Source of the DNA: Chondrosia reniformis
Lineage: Eukaryota; Porifera; Demospongiae; Chondrillida; Chondrillidae
DNA: 64,000 nt
Assembly: GCA_947172415.1 (NCBI GenBank)
Contig: OX359193.1
Span: 2,412,501-2,476,500, forward strand
Reading direction: 5' to 3'
In this document: piece after piece, positions 37,101 through 48,490 of the stretch
Layout of the letters: each line of letters opens with the position of its first letter
How positions within the stretch are numbered: the stretch's first letter is position 1
The notes under the pieces: generated by a model
Told to the model about the DNA's origin: nothing
Databases searched by the model: none
The model's input: only the letters and a program-made list of their open reading frames with translations
Translations under genes and position numbers: made by a program

Positions 37101-40100
37101 ATATAATATACATAAAAGATATATACTATATATATAGTATATAAGATATATAACACATAAATAAATGTATACTTTTTTCTTTTTTCAGGTGACCCAGCCA
37201 GCTATTGAACCAGGGCATCCTCACACCCTGTATCCAGAAGATGTCATTCGTAACATCATCGGTCACTTTGATCAACGAATGTATGATGTAATAGAAGTCC
37301 AATTTATATAATGCACACTTTGACCTTACATATATATGCAATATATAAGATATATAATATACATATAACATGTATACTTTTTCTTTTTTCAGGTGACGCA
37401 GCCTGGTATCGAACTAGGGCATCTTCACACCCTGTATCCAGAAGATGTCATCCGTAACATCATCCGTCACATTGGTCAACCAATATATGATGTAAATGAA
37501 GTCCTATTTATATAACAAAAACTTTTGACCCTACATATATATGTAATATATAAGATATATAACACATATATAAGATGTAAACTTTTTTCTTTTTCAAGTG
37601 ACCCACCCTGGTATCGAACCAGGGCATCCTCGTACCCTATATCCAGAAGATGTCATCCGTTAGATCATCAGTCACGTGGGTTCCCCAATATATGATGTAA
37701 ATGAAGTCCTATTTATATAACACAAATGTAGACCCTACATATATATGTAATATATAAGATATATAACACATATATAAGATGTATACTTTTATAATTTTGA
37801 CCTTATATATATTTGCAATATATAAGATATATAATATACATTTAAGATATATACTATATATATAGTATATAAGATATATAACACATATATAAGATGTATA
37901 CTTTTCTTTTTTCAGGTGACCCAGCCTGGTATCGAACCAGGGTATCCTCGTACCGTGTATCCAGAAGATATCATCCGTAAGTCATGGGTCACGTGGGTTC
38001 CCCAATGTATGATGTAAATGAAGTCCTATTTATATAACACACACTTTTGACCCTCCAAAAATATGCAATATATAAGATATATAATAAGATGTAAACTTTT
38101 TTCTTTTTTCCGATAACCCAGCTTGGTATCGAACCAGGGCATCCTCATACCCTGTATCCAGAAGATGTCATTTGTAACATCATCGGTCACGTTGGTCAAC
38201 CAATATATGATGTAAATGAAGTCCAATTTAGAAAACATACCCTTTTGACTTTACATATATATGCAATATATAAGATATATACTATATATATAGTATACAA
38301 GATATATAACACATATATAAGATGTATACTTTTTCTTTTTTCAGGTGACCCCGCCTGGTATCGAACCAGGGTAACCTCGTACCGTGTATCCAGAAGATAT
38401 CAACCGTAAGGTCATGGGTCACGTGGGTTCCCCAATATATGATGTAAACGAAGTCCTATTTATATAACACACACTTTTGACCTTACATATTTATGCAATA
38501 TATAAGATATATAATATACATATAAGATATATACAATACATATAACATATAAGATATATAACACATATATAAGATGTATACTTTTTCTTTTTTCAGGTGA
38601 CCCCGCCTGGTATCGAACCAGGACATCCTCGTACCCGGTTTCAAGATGATGCCATCAATAAAATCATCGTCACATGGGTTCCCCAATATATGATGTAAAT
38701 GAAGTCCTCATAACATCATCCGTCACTTTGGTCACACAATATACCTATAAGATGTAAACTTTTTTCTTTTTTAAGGTGACCCAGCCTGGTATTGCACCAA
38801 GGTATCCTCGTACCTTGTTTCCAGATGATGTCATCAGTAAGATCATCGGTCACATGGGTTCCCCAATATATGATGTAAATGAAGTCCTATTTATATAACC
38901 CAAACTTTTCACTCTACATATATATGTAATACATAAGATATATAACACATATATAAGATGTATACTTTTTCTTTTTTAAGTTGACCCAGCCTGGTATCGA
39001 ACCAAGACATCATCGTACCCTGTTTCCAAATGATGTCATCCGAAACATCATCGGTCACGTGGGTTCCCCAAAATATGATGTAAATGAAGTCCTATTTATA
39101 TAACACAAACTTTTGACCCTATATATATATGTAATATATAAGATATATAACACATATATAAGATGTATACTTTTTTATAATTTTGACCTTACATATATAT
39201 GCAATATATAAGTTATATAATATACATATAAGATATTTACAATATATATAGTATATAAGATATATAAATATATATAAAATGTATCGTTTTATTCTTTTTT
39301 TAGGTGACCCAGCCTGATATCCAACCAGGGCATCCTCGTACCCTGTTTCCAGATAATGTCATCCGTAAGATCATCGGTCACGTGGGTTCCCCAATATATG
39401 ATGTAAATGAAGTCCTATTTATATAACACAAACTTTTCACTCTACATATATATGTAATACATAAGATATATAACACATATATAAGATGTATACTTTTTCT
39501 TTTTTAAGTTGACCCAGCCTGGTATCGAACCAAGACATCATCGTACCCTGTTTCCAAATGATGTCATCCGAAACATCATCGGTCACGTGGGTTCCCCAAA
39601 ATATGATGTAAATGAAGTCCTATTTATATAACACAAACTTTTGACCCTATATATATATGTAATATATAAGATATATAACACATATATAAGATGTATACTT
39701 TTTTATAATTTTGACCTTACATATATATGCAATATATAAGTTATATAATATACATATAAGATATTTACAATATATATAGTATATAAGATATATAAATATA
39801 TATAAAATGTATCGTTTTATTCTTTTTTTAGGTGACCCAGCCTGATATCCAACCAGGGCATCCTCGTACCCTGTTTCCAGATAATGTCATCCGTAAGATC
39901 ATCGGTCACGTGGGTTCCCCAATATATGATGTAAATGAAGTCCTATTTATATAACACAAACTTTTGACGTTACATAACACATATATAAGATGTACAGTTT
40001 TTCTTTTTTCAGGTGACCCAGCCTGGTATCGAACCAGGGCATCCTCATTACTGCATCCAGAAGATGTTATCCTTAACATCATTGGTCCCGTTGGTCACCC

Positions 40101-40700
40101 AATATATGATGTAAATGAAGTCCTATTTATATAACACACACCTTTGACATTAAAAATATATGCTATAAATAAGATATATAACACATATATAAGATGTACA
40201 CTTTTTTATAATTTTGACCTTACATATATATGCAATATATAAGGTATATAATATACATATAAGATATATACCACATAAATAAGATGTATAGTTTTTCTTT
40301 TTTCAGGTGACCCAGCCTGGTATCGAACCAGGGCATCCTCACACCCTGTATTCAGAAGATGTCATCCGTAACATCATCGGACACGTTGGTCAACCAATAT
40401 ATGATGTAAATGAAGTCCTATTATATAACACACACTTTTGACCTTACATATATATGCAATATATAAGAAATATAATATACATATAAGATGTATACTTTTT
40501 TCTTTTTTCAGGTGACCCAATCTGGTATCGAACCAGGGCATCCTCGTACCCTGTTTCTAGATAATATCATCCGTAAGATCATCCGTCATGTGGGTTCCCC
40601 AATATATGATGTAAGTGAAGTACTATTTGTATAACACACACTTTTGACATTAAATATTTATGCAATATATAAGATATATAATATACATATAAGATATATA
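34185..40700 (-). repeat. Satellite array of ~27 units with tRNA-like T-arm core
   Basis: Each unit (about 180-320 bp, mean ~245) has a conserved ~130-bp core plus an AT-rich palindromic spacer. Read on the minus strand, the core contains GACATCATCTGGATACAG, then CCTGG-TTCGATA-CCAGG (a perfect 5-bp T-stem with a 7-base T-loop), then GGTCACC. The last is complementary to GGTGACC near the core's other end. GGTTCGATACC matches the RNA polymerase III B box. Core examples (plus coordinates) lie at 34655, 35914, 36617, 37915, 38982, 39831 and 40307. Higher-order duplication is visible: a ~502-bp dimer at 34410-35660 and a 528-bp copy at 38930-39985. Short ORFs repeating MPWFDTRLGHLKKEK are by-products of the unit. 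Confidence 0.85.
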
Positions 40701-41291
40701 CTATATAATATACTACATTGTATGTGTGTGTTATCAGAGAGTACGGTAGTACTCTCTAAGTAGGAATGGCCGGAAAAAAAAATGGCCGCCCTATCCAATG
40801 TATTAGCAATCAACACCTCAGAAATCGCCAACGAAGCGATTTTCGGTTATATTCGGTTATTTGCAGCGATTAATGCACGCTTTCCTAAATGCCAAAACAT
40901 GTTTCGACGCTCTACACGCTCTATAACGTTCAAAAAGCGGCTAACTAGGAATAGACCCACTTCCAAAATTCATTTTTTCTTCTTCTTCTTCTTCTTCTTT
41001 TATTGAATAGACTAGCGCTAATATGCGACCTTATGCGGGCACGTACTAGTTATAAATCGTCATAAATATTTCGGAACTAGGGAATAGACAGCCCTAAATC
41101 TGAATGCGCTCTACAATAAGCATGTTAATTGTGAAGAGCGAAAATTGTGGTCTTCTCGGACGCCATTTTTTAATTAAGAGATCATGGTTTTCGGCATATT
41201 TCTCTTGTCTAAGACGTTATTTTGAGATCTTCGCCAAGAAAACTTTCAAATCAATTTAAAACTAGTAATATTAAGAGGAAAAAAGGGGGAA
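40701..41291. other. Non-coding stretch between satellite and foldback
   Basis: It contains a short palindrome GAGAGTAC-GGTA-GTACTCTC (40737-40756), a (TTC)n run near 40976-40999 and no recognisable gene. The AGTACTCTCT.A.AGTAGG motif recurs near 42785, next to another foldback. Confidence 0.45.
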
Positions 41292-41673
41292 TACAAGTAA
41301 ATAAAAAACATTTACAAAAATGATGTTAGAAGTAGGAATGGTAGTGTTCACTAATACATCTGCAAAAAGTATCGAAACAAGACACTGATTATATGATAAG
41401 GCTAATCATACAGAAGTTGCATATATACTGAAATTTAAGTAACTTAACCATACACTTCTGTGTTTGGGTGCACCATTCCTACTTAAGGTTAGTGCGCCCA
41501 AACACAGAAGTGTATGGTTAAGTTACTTAAATTTCAGTATATATGCAACTTCTGTATGATTAGCCTTATCATATAATCAGTGTCTTGTTTCGATACTTTT
41601 TGCAGATGTATTAGTGAACACTACCATTCCTACTTCTAACATCATTTTTGTAAATGTTTTTTATTTACTTGTA
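41292..41673. repeat. Foldback element B (382 bp, ~181-bp near-perfect arms)
   Basis: 41292-41472 is the reverse complement of 41493-41673, with a ~20-base centre. Arms carry ATAAGGCTAATCATACAGAA and CACTTCTGTGTTTGGGTG. The arms are almost identical to each other, so the element is young or kept alike by conversion. It would extrude as a cruciform or give a long double-stranded RNA if transcribed. Confidence 0.9.
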
Positions 41674-41683
41674 TAAATAGGAC

Positions 41684-41915
41684 TTCATTTACATTGTATA
41701 TTGGGTGACCAATGTGACCGAGGATGTTACGGATGACATCTTCTGACATCTTCTGGATACAAGGCACGAGGATACCCTGGTTCGAAACCAGGCTGGGTCA
41801 CTTGAAAGAAGAAAAAAAGTATATATCTTATATATGTGTTTTATATCTTATATACTATATATATAGTATATATCTTATATGTATATTATATATCTTATAT
41901 ATTGCATAAATATTT
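41684..41915 (+). repeat. Isolated tRNA-like satellite unit in opposite orientation
   Basis: One core unit lies outside the array and inverted to it, starting ACTTCATTTACA right after the foldback. It has the B box GGTTCGAAACC at 41779-41789 and the T-stem CCTGG/CCAGG. It also holds a small duplication of GACATCTTCTG. Its presence shows that the unit can occur singly, as a dispersed SINE would. Confidence 0.75.
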
Positions 41916-42096
41916 AAGGTATACAATAACAATGAGCTATTTTACTTTAGGTTTTATGGATGTCTGTGTTAGAATTAACAGTAATAAATGGTTGTGGTTA
42001 GGCTTGTATTCAAACTATGTGATTAAAATATCATTTTTTATGTAGTTACATAGGTATGTGTGCTATATAATTATGTGGGGTGCTTACTTTTTACAG

Positions 42097-42519
42097 ACAA
42101 AAAGAGCAGCTAATTGGTTAGCAGCCAAGTTGGTGAAGGATGGTCATGCTGTAGGTCTGCTGACTGGAGAGTTGGAACCTGACCAGAGAGTCGCTGTGTT
42201 GGCTAGATTTAGAGATGGTAAGGAGAAAGTGCTCATCACGACTAACGTAATGGCAAGAGGAATTGACATAGAACAAGTCACCATGGTAGTCAATTATGAT
42301 GTACCACTGGATGTAGACCATAGACCAGATTTTGAAACCTACCTTCACCGCATTGGACGTACTGGAAGATTTGGAAAGACTGGTCTAGCTATTAATCTAG
42401 TAGATGGACCAAGATCGTATCACAATCTAATGAAGATTCAGGAGTACTTTGGTAGAAAAATAGAAGAATTAAAGACAGATGACCCAGATGTAATTGAAGA
42501 GGCTGTAGGTGAAAAGTGA
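42097..42519 (+). CDS. DDX19/DBP5-like DEAD-box RNA helicase, last exon
   Basis: The acceptor TTTTTACAG (42096) precedes a 140-codon exon ending in a stop. It encodes most of the helicase C domain: TKRAANWLAAKL (after motif IV), GLLTGELEPDQR, VLITTNVMARGIDIEQV (motif V), VNYDVPLDVD and YLHRIGRTGRFGK (motif VI, Arg fingers), ending in an acidic tail. The insertion pattern after NYDVP and the closing LMKIQEYFGRKIEEL match the DDX19/DDX25/Dbp5 group, which remodels mRNPs at the nuclear pore. No upstream helicase exon (motifs Q, I, II, III) appears in the window. The rest is therefore missing or separated by an intron longer than the satellite array. Confidence 0.8.
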   Translation, partial: TKRAANWLAAKLVKDGHAVGLLTGELEPDQRVAVLARFRDGKEKVLITTNVMARGIDIEQVTMVVNYDVPLDVDHRPDFETYLHRIGRTGRFGKTGLAINLVDGPRSYHNLMKIQEYFGRKIEELKTDDPDVIEEAVGEK

Positions 42520-42678
42520 CAGCTCAGCAAATGCACCAGCTAACAGCCACCTAATTGAATTCATTCCTTTCGTATTATTTACTTTTAATGTTAAGGAGCA
42601 CCTTAGTATGTACTGTAAATGTTTACCATCTTAATTTATATGTCATGCACTGTAATTATGTTCATATCTCTTAGATGA

Positions 42679-42684
42679 AATAAA
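42679..42684 (+). terminator. Polyadenylation signal for the helicase exon
   Basis: AATAAA lies 160 bases after the helicase stop codon, in AT-rich 3' UTR-like sequence. Confidence 0.5.
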
Positions 42685-42784
42685 TATCTTTGGGATATAA
42701 ATAGAAAGTGAAGTTCAAACTTTTAATCAGTCTCTCTTGATCTATATATTTAGGGGTATGGAATAAGGGTATATCAGATAGTGT

Positions 42785-43030
42785 AGTACTCTCTTATAGT
42801 AGGGATCATTGAAAATATGGAAAATTAACAATAATTATGTGATAAGGCTAACTGTACAGATGTGGCATACTAAAATTTAATAAACACATATCACTTCTAT
42901 GTTTGGTACATCATTTAGTTATCATTATATTCCAAACATAGGAGTGAGTATGATTAAGTCACTTAAATTTCACTGTGTTGCTTCTGTATGACTAGCCTTA
43001 TCACATGATCACTGTCTCATTTCGTAACTG
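42785..43030. repeat. Foldback element C (diverged)
   Basis: GTGATAAGGCTAACTGTACAG at the left pairs loosely with CTGTATGACTAGCCTTATCAC at the right. The centre has TATGTTTGG/CCAAACATA. It is related in sequence to element B, but the arms have diverged. Confidence 0.7.
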
Positions 43031-43239
43031 TGCCATGCAGTCACTGTTGCAGGTACTGGGATCCCTATCCTTAAAATTTGATAGCCATAAAATGTACACT
43101 TGAGCACCCTTTGAAACCTGGCTGTTCAAGAAGTTTCAAATAGGTTTCATGCCATATGAAGCCTGAAATTTGATCCTGTGAATATAACACCTAACTTGGC
43201 TAAAAACATACTCTCTGATATACTTAGTGATTGGAGACA

Positions 43240-43375
43240 AGAAGATTAAGACTATATAGTATGCATAGGATTGATCACTAATGAAATTTGGAATTCCCAG
43301 AAACAGCCGTCTGTCCCTTTGAAAAAAGAAAGAAAACAAAACTGTATCCTCATCCAAAGCTTAGTTCTCTAAGTT
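43240..43375. repeat. Short dispersed repeat, copy 1 (copy 2 at 49075-49235)
   Basis: Both copies contain GGAATTCCCAGAAAC(A/G)GC(C/T) and CTGTATC(C/T)TCATCCAAAGCT. They are in the same orientation and 5.8 kb apart. Internal length differs, and no promoter boxes are evident. The region 43376-44420 has no recognisable gene. Confidence 0.6.
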
Positions 43376-44422
43376 TTTCTGTAAGTAACAAGTTCTGAAT
43401 AAGGAAAACAGTAGTGTGTATATATATACACTTTGCCTGGCTGGGCTGCTTTGGCCGGGGCGAATGTAGTAAAATGTTTTCTATGCTCCAGCTGGGGGAG
43501 GAGGCTACAGGGAGCATCTCCTTGGAAAGGAGGCAAGCCTAGCCACGCCAAACTTCTCAAGAAAAACAGTTTATTCTGAGTATTTTTCCTCTCCTCATAT
43601 ATATTGATGTCAACCATGCATATCTTTAGGAAAACATATACCAATTAATATGGTAAATTGAATTTTAATGTCAGTTTCAACTGCATGCATATACACCTAT
43701 ACATATTCCACTGAAAAATAACTACATCTTTAAAACAATGTCTGCATAATATTATTCCTTCTGATTAGTGGATGGTCACCAAATTGACGCATTTAACCAA
43801 TAACATGTATTGATAGCAGATCTAAATTGAATGTTGAGTGTATGCACCTACCATGCACCTCTGATCATTTCTATTCACTTTCAAAAATGTACTACTCCAG
43901 CCATGTTAGCAAGTTACAAAATTAACGGATCTGAAATATTATAATCCTTATGAAGTGATAGGGGTTTTAGTTGTGTTCACACTTTACATATTAAATTGAG
44001 TCAGGTATATATATATACCGGTATGTACGTCTATATACACATTCTGGTATATATGTACCTGATTCAATTCGTATATAGTGGAGAATTAAGAGTGGCAGTA
44101 CCAGTAACATGTATCTAAATTCCCAAAAACAGCAAGTACATACCCTCGTTGAAAATTCACTAAGCTTAAAGTCTGTTTATTAACCGATAAACTGATTAAA
44201 GTTCATTTCTTTGGCCTGATTAGCTAATATATGTATTGGATTGATTCCTAGTACACATCTCAAGTGGCTCATAAGCAGGGTTCTTCTCAAGCGCTTTGTG
44301 TTCTGATTGGTAAATACCTTCAAAAGAGGCAATATAATTAACAGGTCACACTATACATTTGTTATAAATTATGTAATAATAAAATAATTAAACTGAATTG
44401 CTTTTATGTAGGAAATGGTATA

Positions 44423-44875
44423 TACCGTATTCTGTCTAAAAATTCGTCACTAACTTTGTCCAGGAAAATTCGTCACTTGGTCGCAAATAGAGTTGGAATG
44501 AACAAGCGGGCCGAGGGTGAGGAATATTTAGATTATTTCGACGAAACATTAGAGCGGACGGCGAAACCATGGAGCACTTTGTTAGGGGCGTTTCTCGAGA
44601 CGAAATGGCGGGTTTTGAACTCACCGTATGGACAGCAGTTCGAGGGTATCACATTTACAAAGACTCCTGGGCGCCGACAGTCGGGGAAGATTCATCTGCT
44701 ACCAAGAATGGGCCAATGGACACGACAGGCACGCCTTCCAGCTGTCTGGCGAATAATTAGAGTGATGTGACGAATATTTGAAAATGGAAATTCGTCACCA
44801 ATTAGAATGCGTTTGCACAGGTTTCTAGCGGATGACGAAAATATAGAGTGACGAAATTTTAGAGAGAATACGGTA
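44423..44875. mobile_element. 453-bp MITE with 29-bp terminal inverted repeats and TA target duplication
   Basis: The ends begin TACCGTATTCT and pair over 29 bp with two mismatches. TA flanks both sides (44421-44422 and 44876-44877). AATTCGTCAC-type motifs recur at least four times near the ends, like transposase-binding subterminal repeats. The interior is GC-richer than its surroundings, and a 63-codon plus-strand frame (44569-44760) includes RGYHIYKDSWAPTVGED. That resembles a HIRAN-like segment I recall from invertebrate repeat-encoded proteins, but the frame is too short to be sure. TA duplication suggests mobilisation by a Tc1/mariner/pogo-type or similar transposase. Confidence 0.7.
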
Positions 44876-45065
44876 TACATGATAAAATTTGAAGTTTCTA
44901 TATAGGTATAATATTTAAGAGAAATTAAATGGAGACAGATAGTTCACAATGCAATCATTTTAGATATCACGTGCACAGAATTATTAGTCTAGTATATACT
45001 AAATATTGGACACTTGGGGAGCAATAAAATTATCTGACATGAACACTGAACCTAAACGTACGTAC

Positions 45066-45193
45066 CTTCAGATGGTGTAGTGTGATCTCTATCTCTTTTA
45101 GATCTCTTACACACACAGCAAGCTACAATACATGTAATTATGAATATGCTCCAACTGATTATCAGGAGTGAAGCCAACACACCAGATGTATAT
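45066..45193 (-). CDS. Probable transmembrane exon of the IgGFc-domain receptor
   Basis: The minus strand reads SGVLASLLIISWSIF, then IITCIVACCVC, followed by KRSKRDRD: one hydrophobic span with a basic stop-transfer. It ends at a strong donor (GAAG/GTACGT). The 5' boundary is uncertain because a stop sits just before the open stretch and the phase does not match the CCP exon directly, so another exon may lie between. If joined, the receptor is type I with a short cytoplasmic part continuing beyond 45066. Confidence 0.5.
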
Positions 45194-45726
45194 AGCTATC
45201 CAAGGTTTATATCTAGATCCCTCTGAAACTGTATACATAAGGTACGTTACTTAAATTCATGAAGCTCAACAGGATGTACATATACTCACAACCATTAATT
45301 TGTTTTGACCTACAATTTCATATTTTTAATGACTAAAGCCACATTTTGAAAGCAATAAGCAATTCCACTCCAATGAGGTAAAAGAGCTGGCACTAAATTT
45401 TGGTATGCATGTGTCATTTGTAATTGCTTTTCTCAAACTATATAGATGCATCTCCACTCTAGATCTGTTGCCATATTACCTCGTACATTATAGTGTATTA
45501 AAACATGTATAGGCATCACTGTGGGACCATGTACATCAGGGAAATTGTATCTTCAGATTTATTGAGGATATGCAGCCAATTTGGTATAGGTGGATTTAGG
45601 TATATACAGTATATACTCATGATCAGCATCACTTATGAATTATTTTGCCTACTTGTATACTATGTTCACTACATTCTTTACAAATATATACAAAAGTAAT
45701 TAAATAGTAATTTTAGGTGCATGCAC

Positions 45727-45906
45727 CCTCACATTTAGGCTTTGCTTCCTTGAAGTTCCAAATGCTACTAATCTGACAAGTTAGGTACTTTCCCTGTGTA
45801 AGTACACATCCTTCATTGCACTCAACAACCAGTAGTCCCCCAGATGTGGACATGTTCCTTGTGTTTGCACAGTAGTCATTCATTGGAAGATCGAAAAGGG
45901 GACACA
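45727..45906 (-). CDS. CCP/Sushi-like exon of the IgGFc-domain receptor
   Basis: The acceptor CATATAG precedes VCPLFDLPMNDYCANTRN, then VECNEGCVLTQGKYLTCQ and IWNFKEAKPKCEG. The closing G(x)LTQGKYLTC...W....PKC pattern is that of a CCP (Sushi) module, a ~60-residue disulphide-linked extracellular fold. The exon is in phase with the end of the IgGFc exon (a GTG codon split g/tg across the intron), which supports one gene. The 3' donor is weak (GTGCAT). Confidence 0.65.
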
Positions 45907-46084
45907 CTATATGCATGTACATGTAGGCAGCATATAAATTATTATGCATAAATTCATGGATATCCTTTTGAAACACATTATAAGCTAACTGAACTGCATA
46001 TACGTATAACTATTATACACATTCTGTTGTCAGCGGTACAGTAATGAAAGCCCACTGCATACTGTATATAATTACATAACTAAC

Positions 46085-47344
46085 CACTTTCCTCTTCTGG
46101 TGGCACTTCAGAAAAATCTTGCAATCTAAGACCTCCAGAATATCCATAAGAATTGGTAAGACTAAATCCATAGACAAGCACTCCAATACCGGCTGCCTTA
46201 TTAAAATGCTTTAATGTTTGTACTCCTCCACTGATTTCCACCTGAGCTCCATACATTTCAGTTACTCCTAGATGTTGGATGGCTGTAAAAGTGACATTTA
46301 ATTCTGCAAGCGATTGTCCATTGAGGAATATTTCAGAAGGTTGGAAGTAATCCTTTAAAATGTACAGGTTCATAAAGTGAGTGTAGTTCTGCACTCCATC
46401 AGGTTAGCATACTGCTCAATGGGAGGAATCATTACCATAAATGGTTCAGAGGAGAGAACTCCATCCACAGTCTTTCCAACAGAAAATTGTAATAAGAGAA
46501 TTTTCTTGTCTCCTTCAATCCAGCAATAGTCTGTGCTTGGTATGTCAATATCTCTGAATCTTCCCTCCTGAAGTGAAAAGGATGTAGATAAAGTTTGGGT
46601 GCACTCAATTTGAACTGTGGTGAAATTCTCTTCTGCCACAATTCTAAATCTATCATAAGCCAGTCTTGTTTTAAGGGGAACTGTAGCAAACTTCTTTCCC
46701 CAGTTCTGCACAGGAGGAATCTGTTCCACAAGATGATCACAAAATCCAAAGCCAGGAGGTACATATGCACACTGATGTCCAGAAATGAGAGAGATATGCT
46801 TATCAGATACCACTTTGGTTCCTGTGAGATCACCATTTTGTCTTATTAGGAGTGAGTCATATTTCTGTAGTGTTATTTGTGTAGTAGATCCAGCTGTAGT
46901 GAATGCTGATCCAATTGTTGTGTTTATATTAGGAGTTATGGAGAGAACAGTGTTATGCTCAGATGCAACTATTCCTATGTAAGAGTCTAATCTTCCTGAT
47001 GATGCAGTTATTGCAGTGATATACTTGTATGTTTCTGACTCAATTCTAACTGGAGGGAGAGCTAGAAATGCATCTGCAGTATGTTGTGCCTCATTTGCTC
47101 CATACACAACAAGTTTACGATCTCCTTCAGCCTTTACAATAATAGCCTTTCCTCTGTCAGTTGTATTGAGTAATGCAAGAGAATGATTAAAATGAAAAGA
47201 GTTCACTTGACCTTGCCTTGCAAATCCTTCTTCATAAAAGCTTTCAAACTGACTGCTGATAGTGAAAGGTACGGGATTGTCTTCAGGAGTAGTAACGAAG
47301 ACAGTGCATGTGAAAGTGGGATTGAGGTGGTTTTCAAAGAACAC
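46085..47344 (-). CDS. IgGFc-binding-type N-terminal domain exon (one frameshift)
   Basis: A long minus-strand frame (47344-46370) and a second (46394-46080) form one domain of ~420 residues. Typical landmarks are FALVFFENH near the start, GHQCAYVPPGFGFCDHLVEQIPP, IPSTDYCWIEG, MVMIPPIEQYA, then YGFSLTNSYGYSGGL at the end, matching the N-terminal domain of Fc-fragment-of-IgG-binding proteins (FCGBP family). The domain is widespread in invertebrate secreted and adhesion proteins. A one-base deletion near 46392 breaks the frame. An A-run near 47355 may hide another indel, since coding similarity seems to begin earlier. The donor at 46084 is GTTAGT. Confidence 0.8.
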
Positions 47345-47432
47345 TAAAGCAAACTCATTTTTTCATAGCCCTCAATAGCCATATCTTATAGTTTAGCTAC
47401 AAAGTCGCACACTATAAATCCGTAATTCTCCT

Positions 47433-47684
47433 TTAAATATATACGGGGCAAAGTGTGCAAGAAGCCTCGCAGGGTGAAGACCCGGAGAATGACGTCAGGC
47501 AAATGGCGGAAGCGACTTGTCCGATATTATTGCGCTGAACTTGACAGGCAGTCGAAATGCGAATTGCGCACAGTGTATAGAGAGAGAGCAGCATATTAAG
47601 CATTTGAGGCGTCGACTGTCGAAAGAATAACTCCAGCGGCAATTGCGCAATCGAGGTGGGGACGACAATGCTATTACATGGCAA
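47433..47684 (-). CDS. Possible first exon with signal peptide for the IgGFc-domain receptor
   Basis: The minus-strand ORF contains an internal Met followed by a hydrophobic stretch (MLNMLLSLYTLCAIRISTA) and then a Cys-rich segment, ending near a GTATAT donor-like site ~90 bp before the IgGFc frame. Position and hydrophobicity fit a signal-peptide exon. The splice phase to the next exon cannot be made to agree without an indel, so this is tentative. Confidence 0.3.
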   Translation of the reverse strand: MPCNSIVVPTSIAQLPLELFFRQSTPQMLNMLLSLYTLCAIRISTACQVQRNNIGQVASAICLTSFSGSSPCEASCTLCPVYI

Positions 47685-48059
47685 CTTTTACGGATCTAAG
47701 AAGTACACTTATACAATTTGTAAATCGTCAAGTTTTGTAAACGTTTCTCTATATGTGCATATTAATGTTTGTATATGTACTTATCTTTATTTGTCATCAA
47801 AGTCAACTATATCTTCTGCTCATTTTTGAGCCATCGAAAGACGCAGTTCGATAAGTCTCAAAAAGAACCTCCCAATAGATATTTTCGACACAATTAGAAT
47901 TTTATATAATTAGGTAGTATAAACTGCATGATTAGTGATTCATGAACATGTTTTTATAGAAGCCATAAACATTTTATGATATTAAGTCATACACAAGCAT
48001 ATATATGGCTCATTTGGCAGACTAATGACCTAAGGCGTCTTTCGAATTGTCAAGAGAAA

Positions 48060-48490
48060 AAAATAAAAAGTGGGAAGTACAAGTTAATAGAAACATTCAA
48101 TAAATGAACTTTGAAGTGGGAATGACAGTGCTGCAACAGTGACTATATATATAGCACATCTAGAAAAGTAATGTAATGAGGCTAACGATACAGCAGTGGC
48201 ATATGTAATTGAATTTAAGCTTTACCATACACATCAAATAATGAAAAAGGAGTGGGTAGGGTAAAATCCAGAGTCAAATGACAAAACATCAATTAATGTT
48301 TGGGCGCATCATCCCCATCATCCTGCATCATCCCCCATCATCCCGCATCATCCCGCATCATGATGTACCCAAACACATGCAGAAGTGATCATATGATGCA
48401 TATATGTAAATCTTAAATTTCAGTATATATATATACGCCACTTCTGTATGATTAGCCTTAGCACATGATCACTGTATTCCAGGTAAGTCA
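48060..48490. repeat. Foldback element D with (CATCATCCCG)n microsatellite centre
   Basis: The left half has AAGTGGGAATGACAGTG and GAGGCTAACGATACAGCAGTGGCATAT. The right half has CCACTTCTGTATGATTAGCC. Both match the arms of element B with divergence. Tandem CATCAT-CCC(G/C) repeats fill the centre (48308-48362). The flanking 47700-48059 and 48491-49074 hold no recognised gene. Confidence 0.65.

Noticed and set aside
36193..38686. Protein family with repeated MPWFDTRLGHLKKEK ORFs
   Set aside because: These short ORFs are translations of the satellite unit running into AT-rich spacers; lengths vary with spacer indels.
34185..40700. tRNA gene cluster
   Set aside because: T-arm and B box are present, but there is no proper D-arm, anticodon arm or A box, and the T-arm is three bases away from the closing helix. 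It is a tRNA-like satellite, not tRNA genes.
34185..40700. CRISPR-like array
   Set aside because: Units are ~245 bp with variable AT-rich spacers in a eukaryotic context; there is no short direct repeat/unique spacer pattern.
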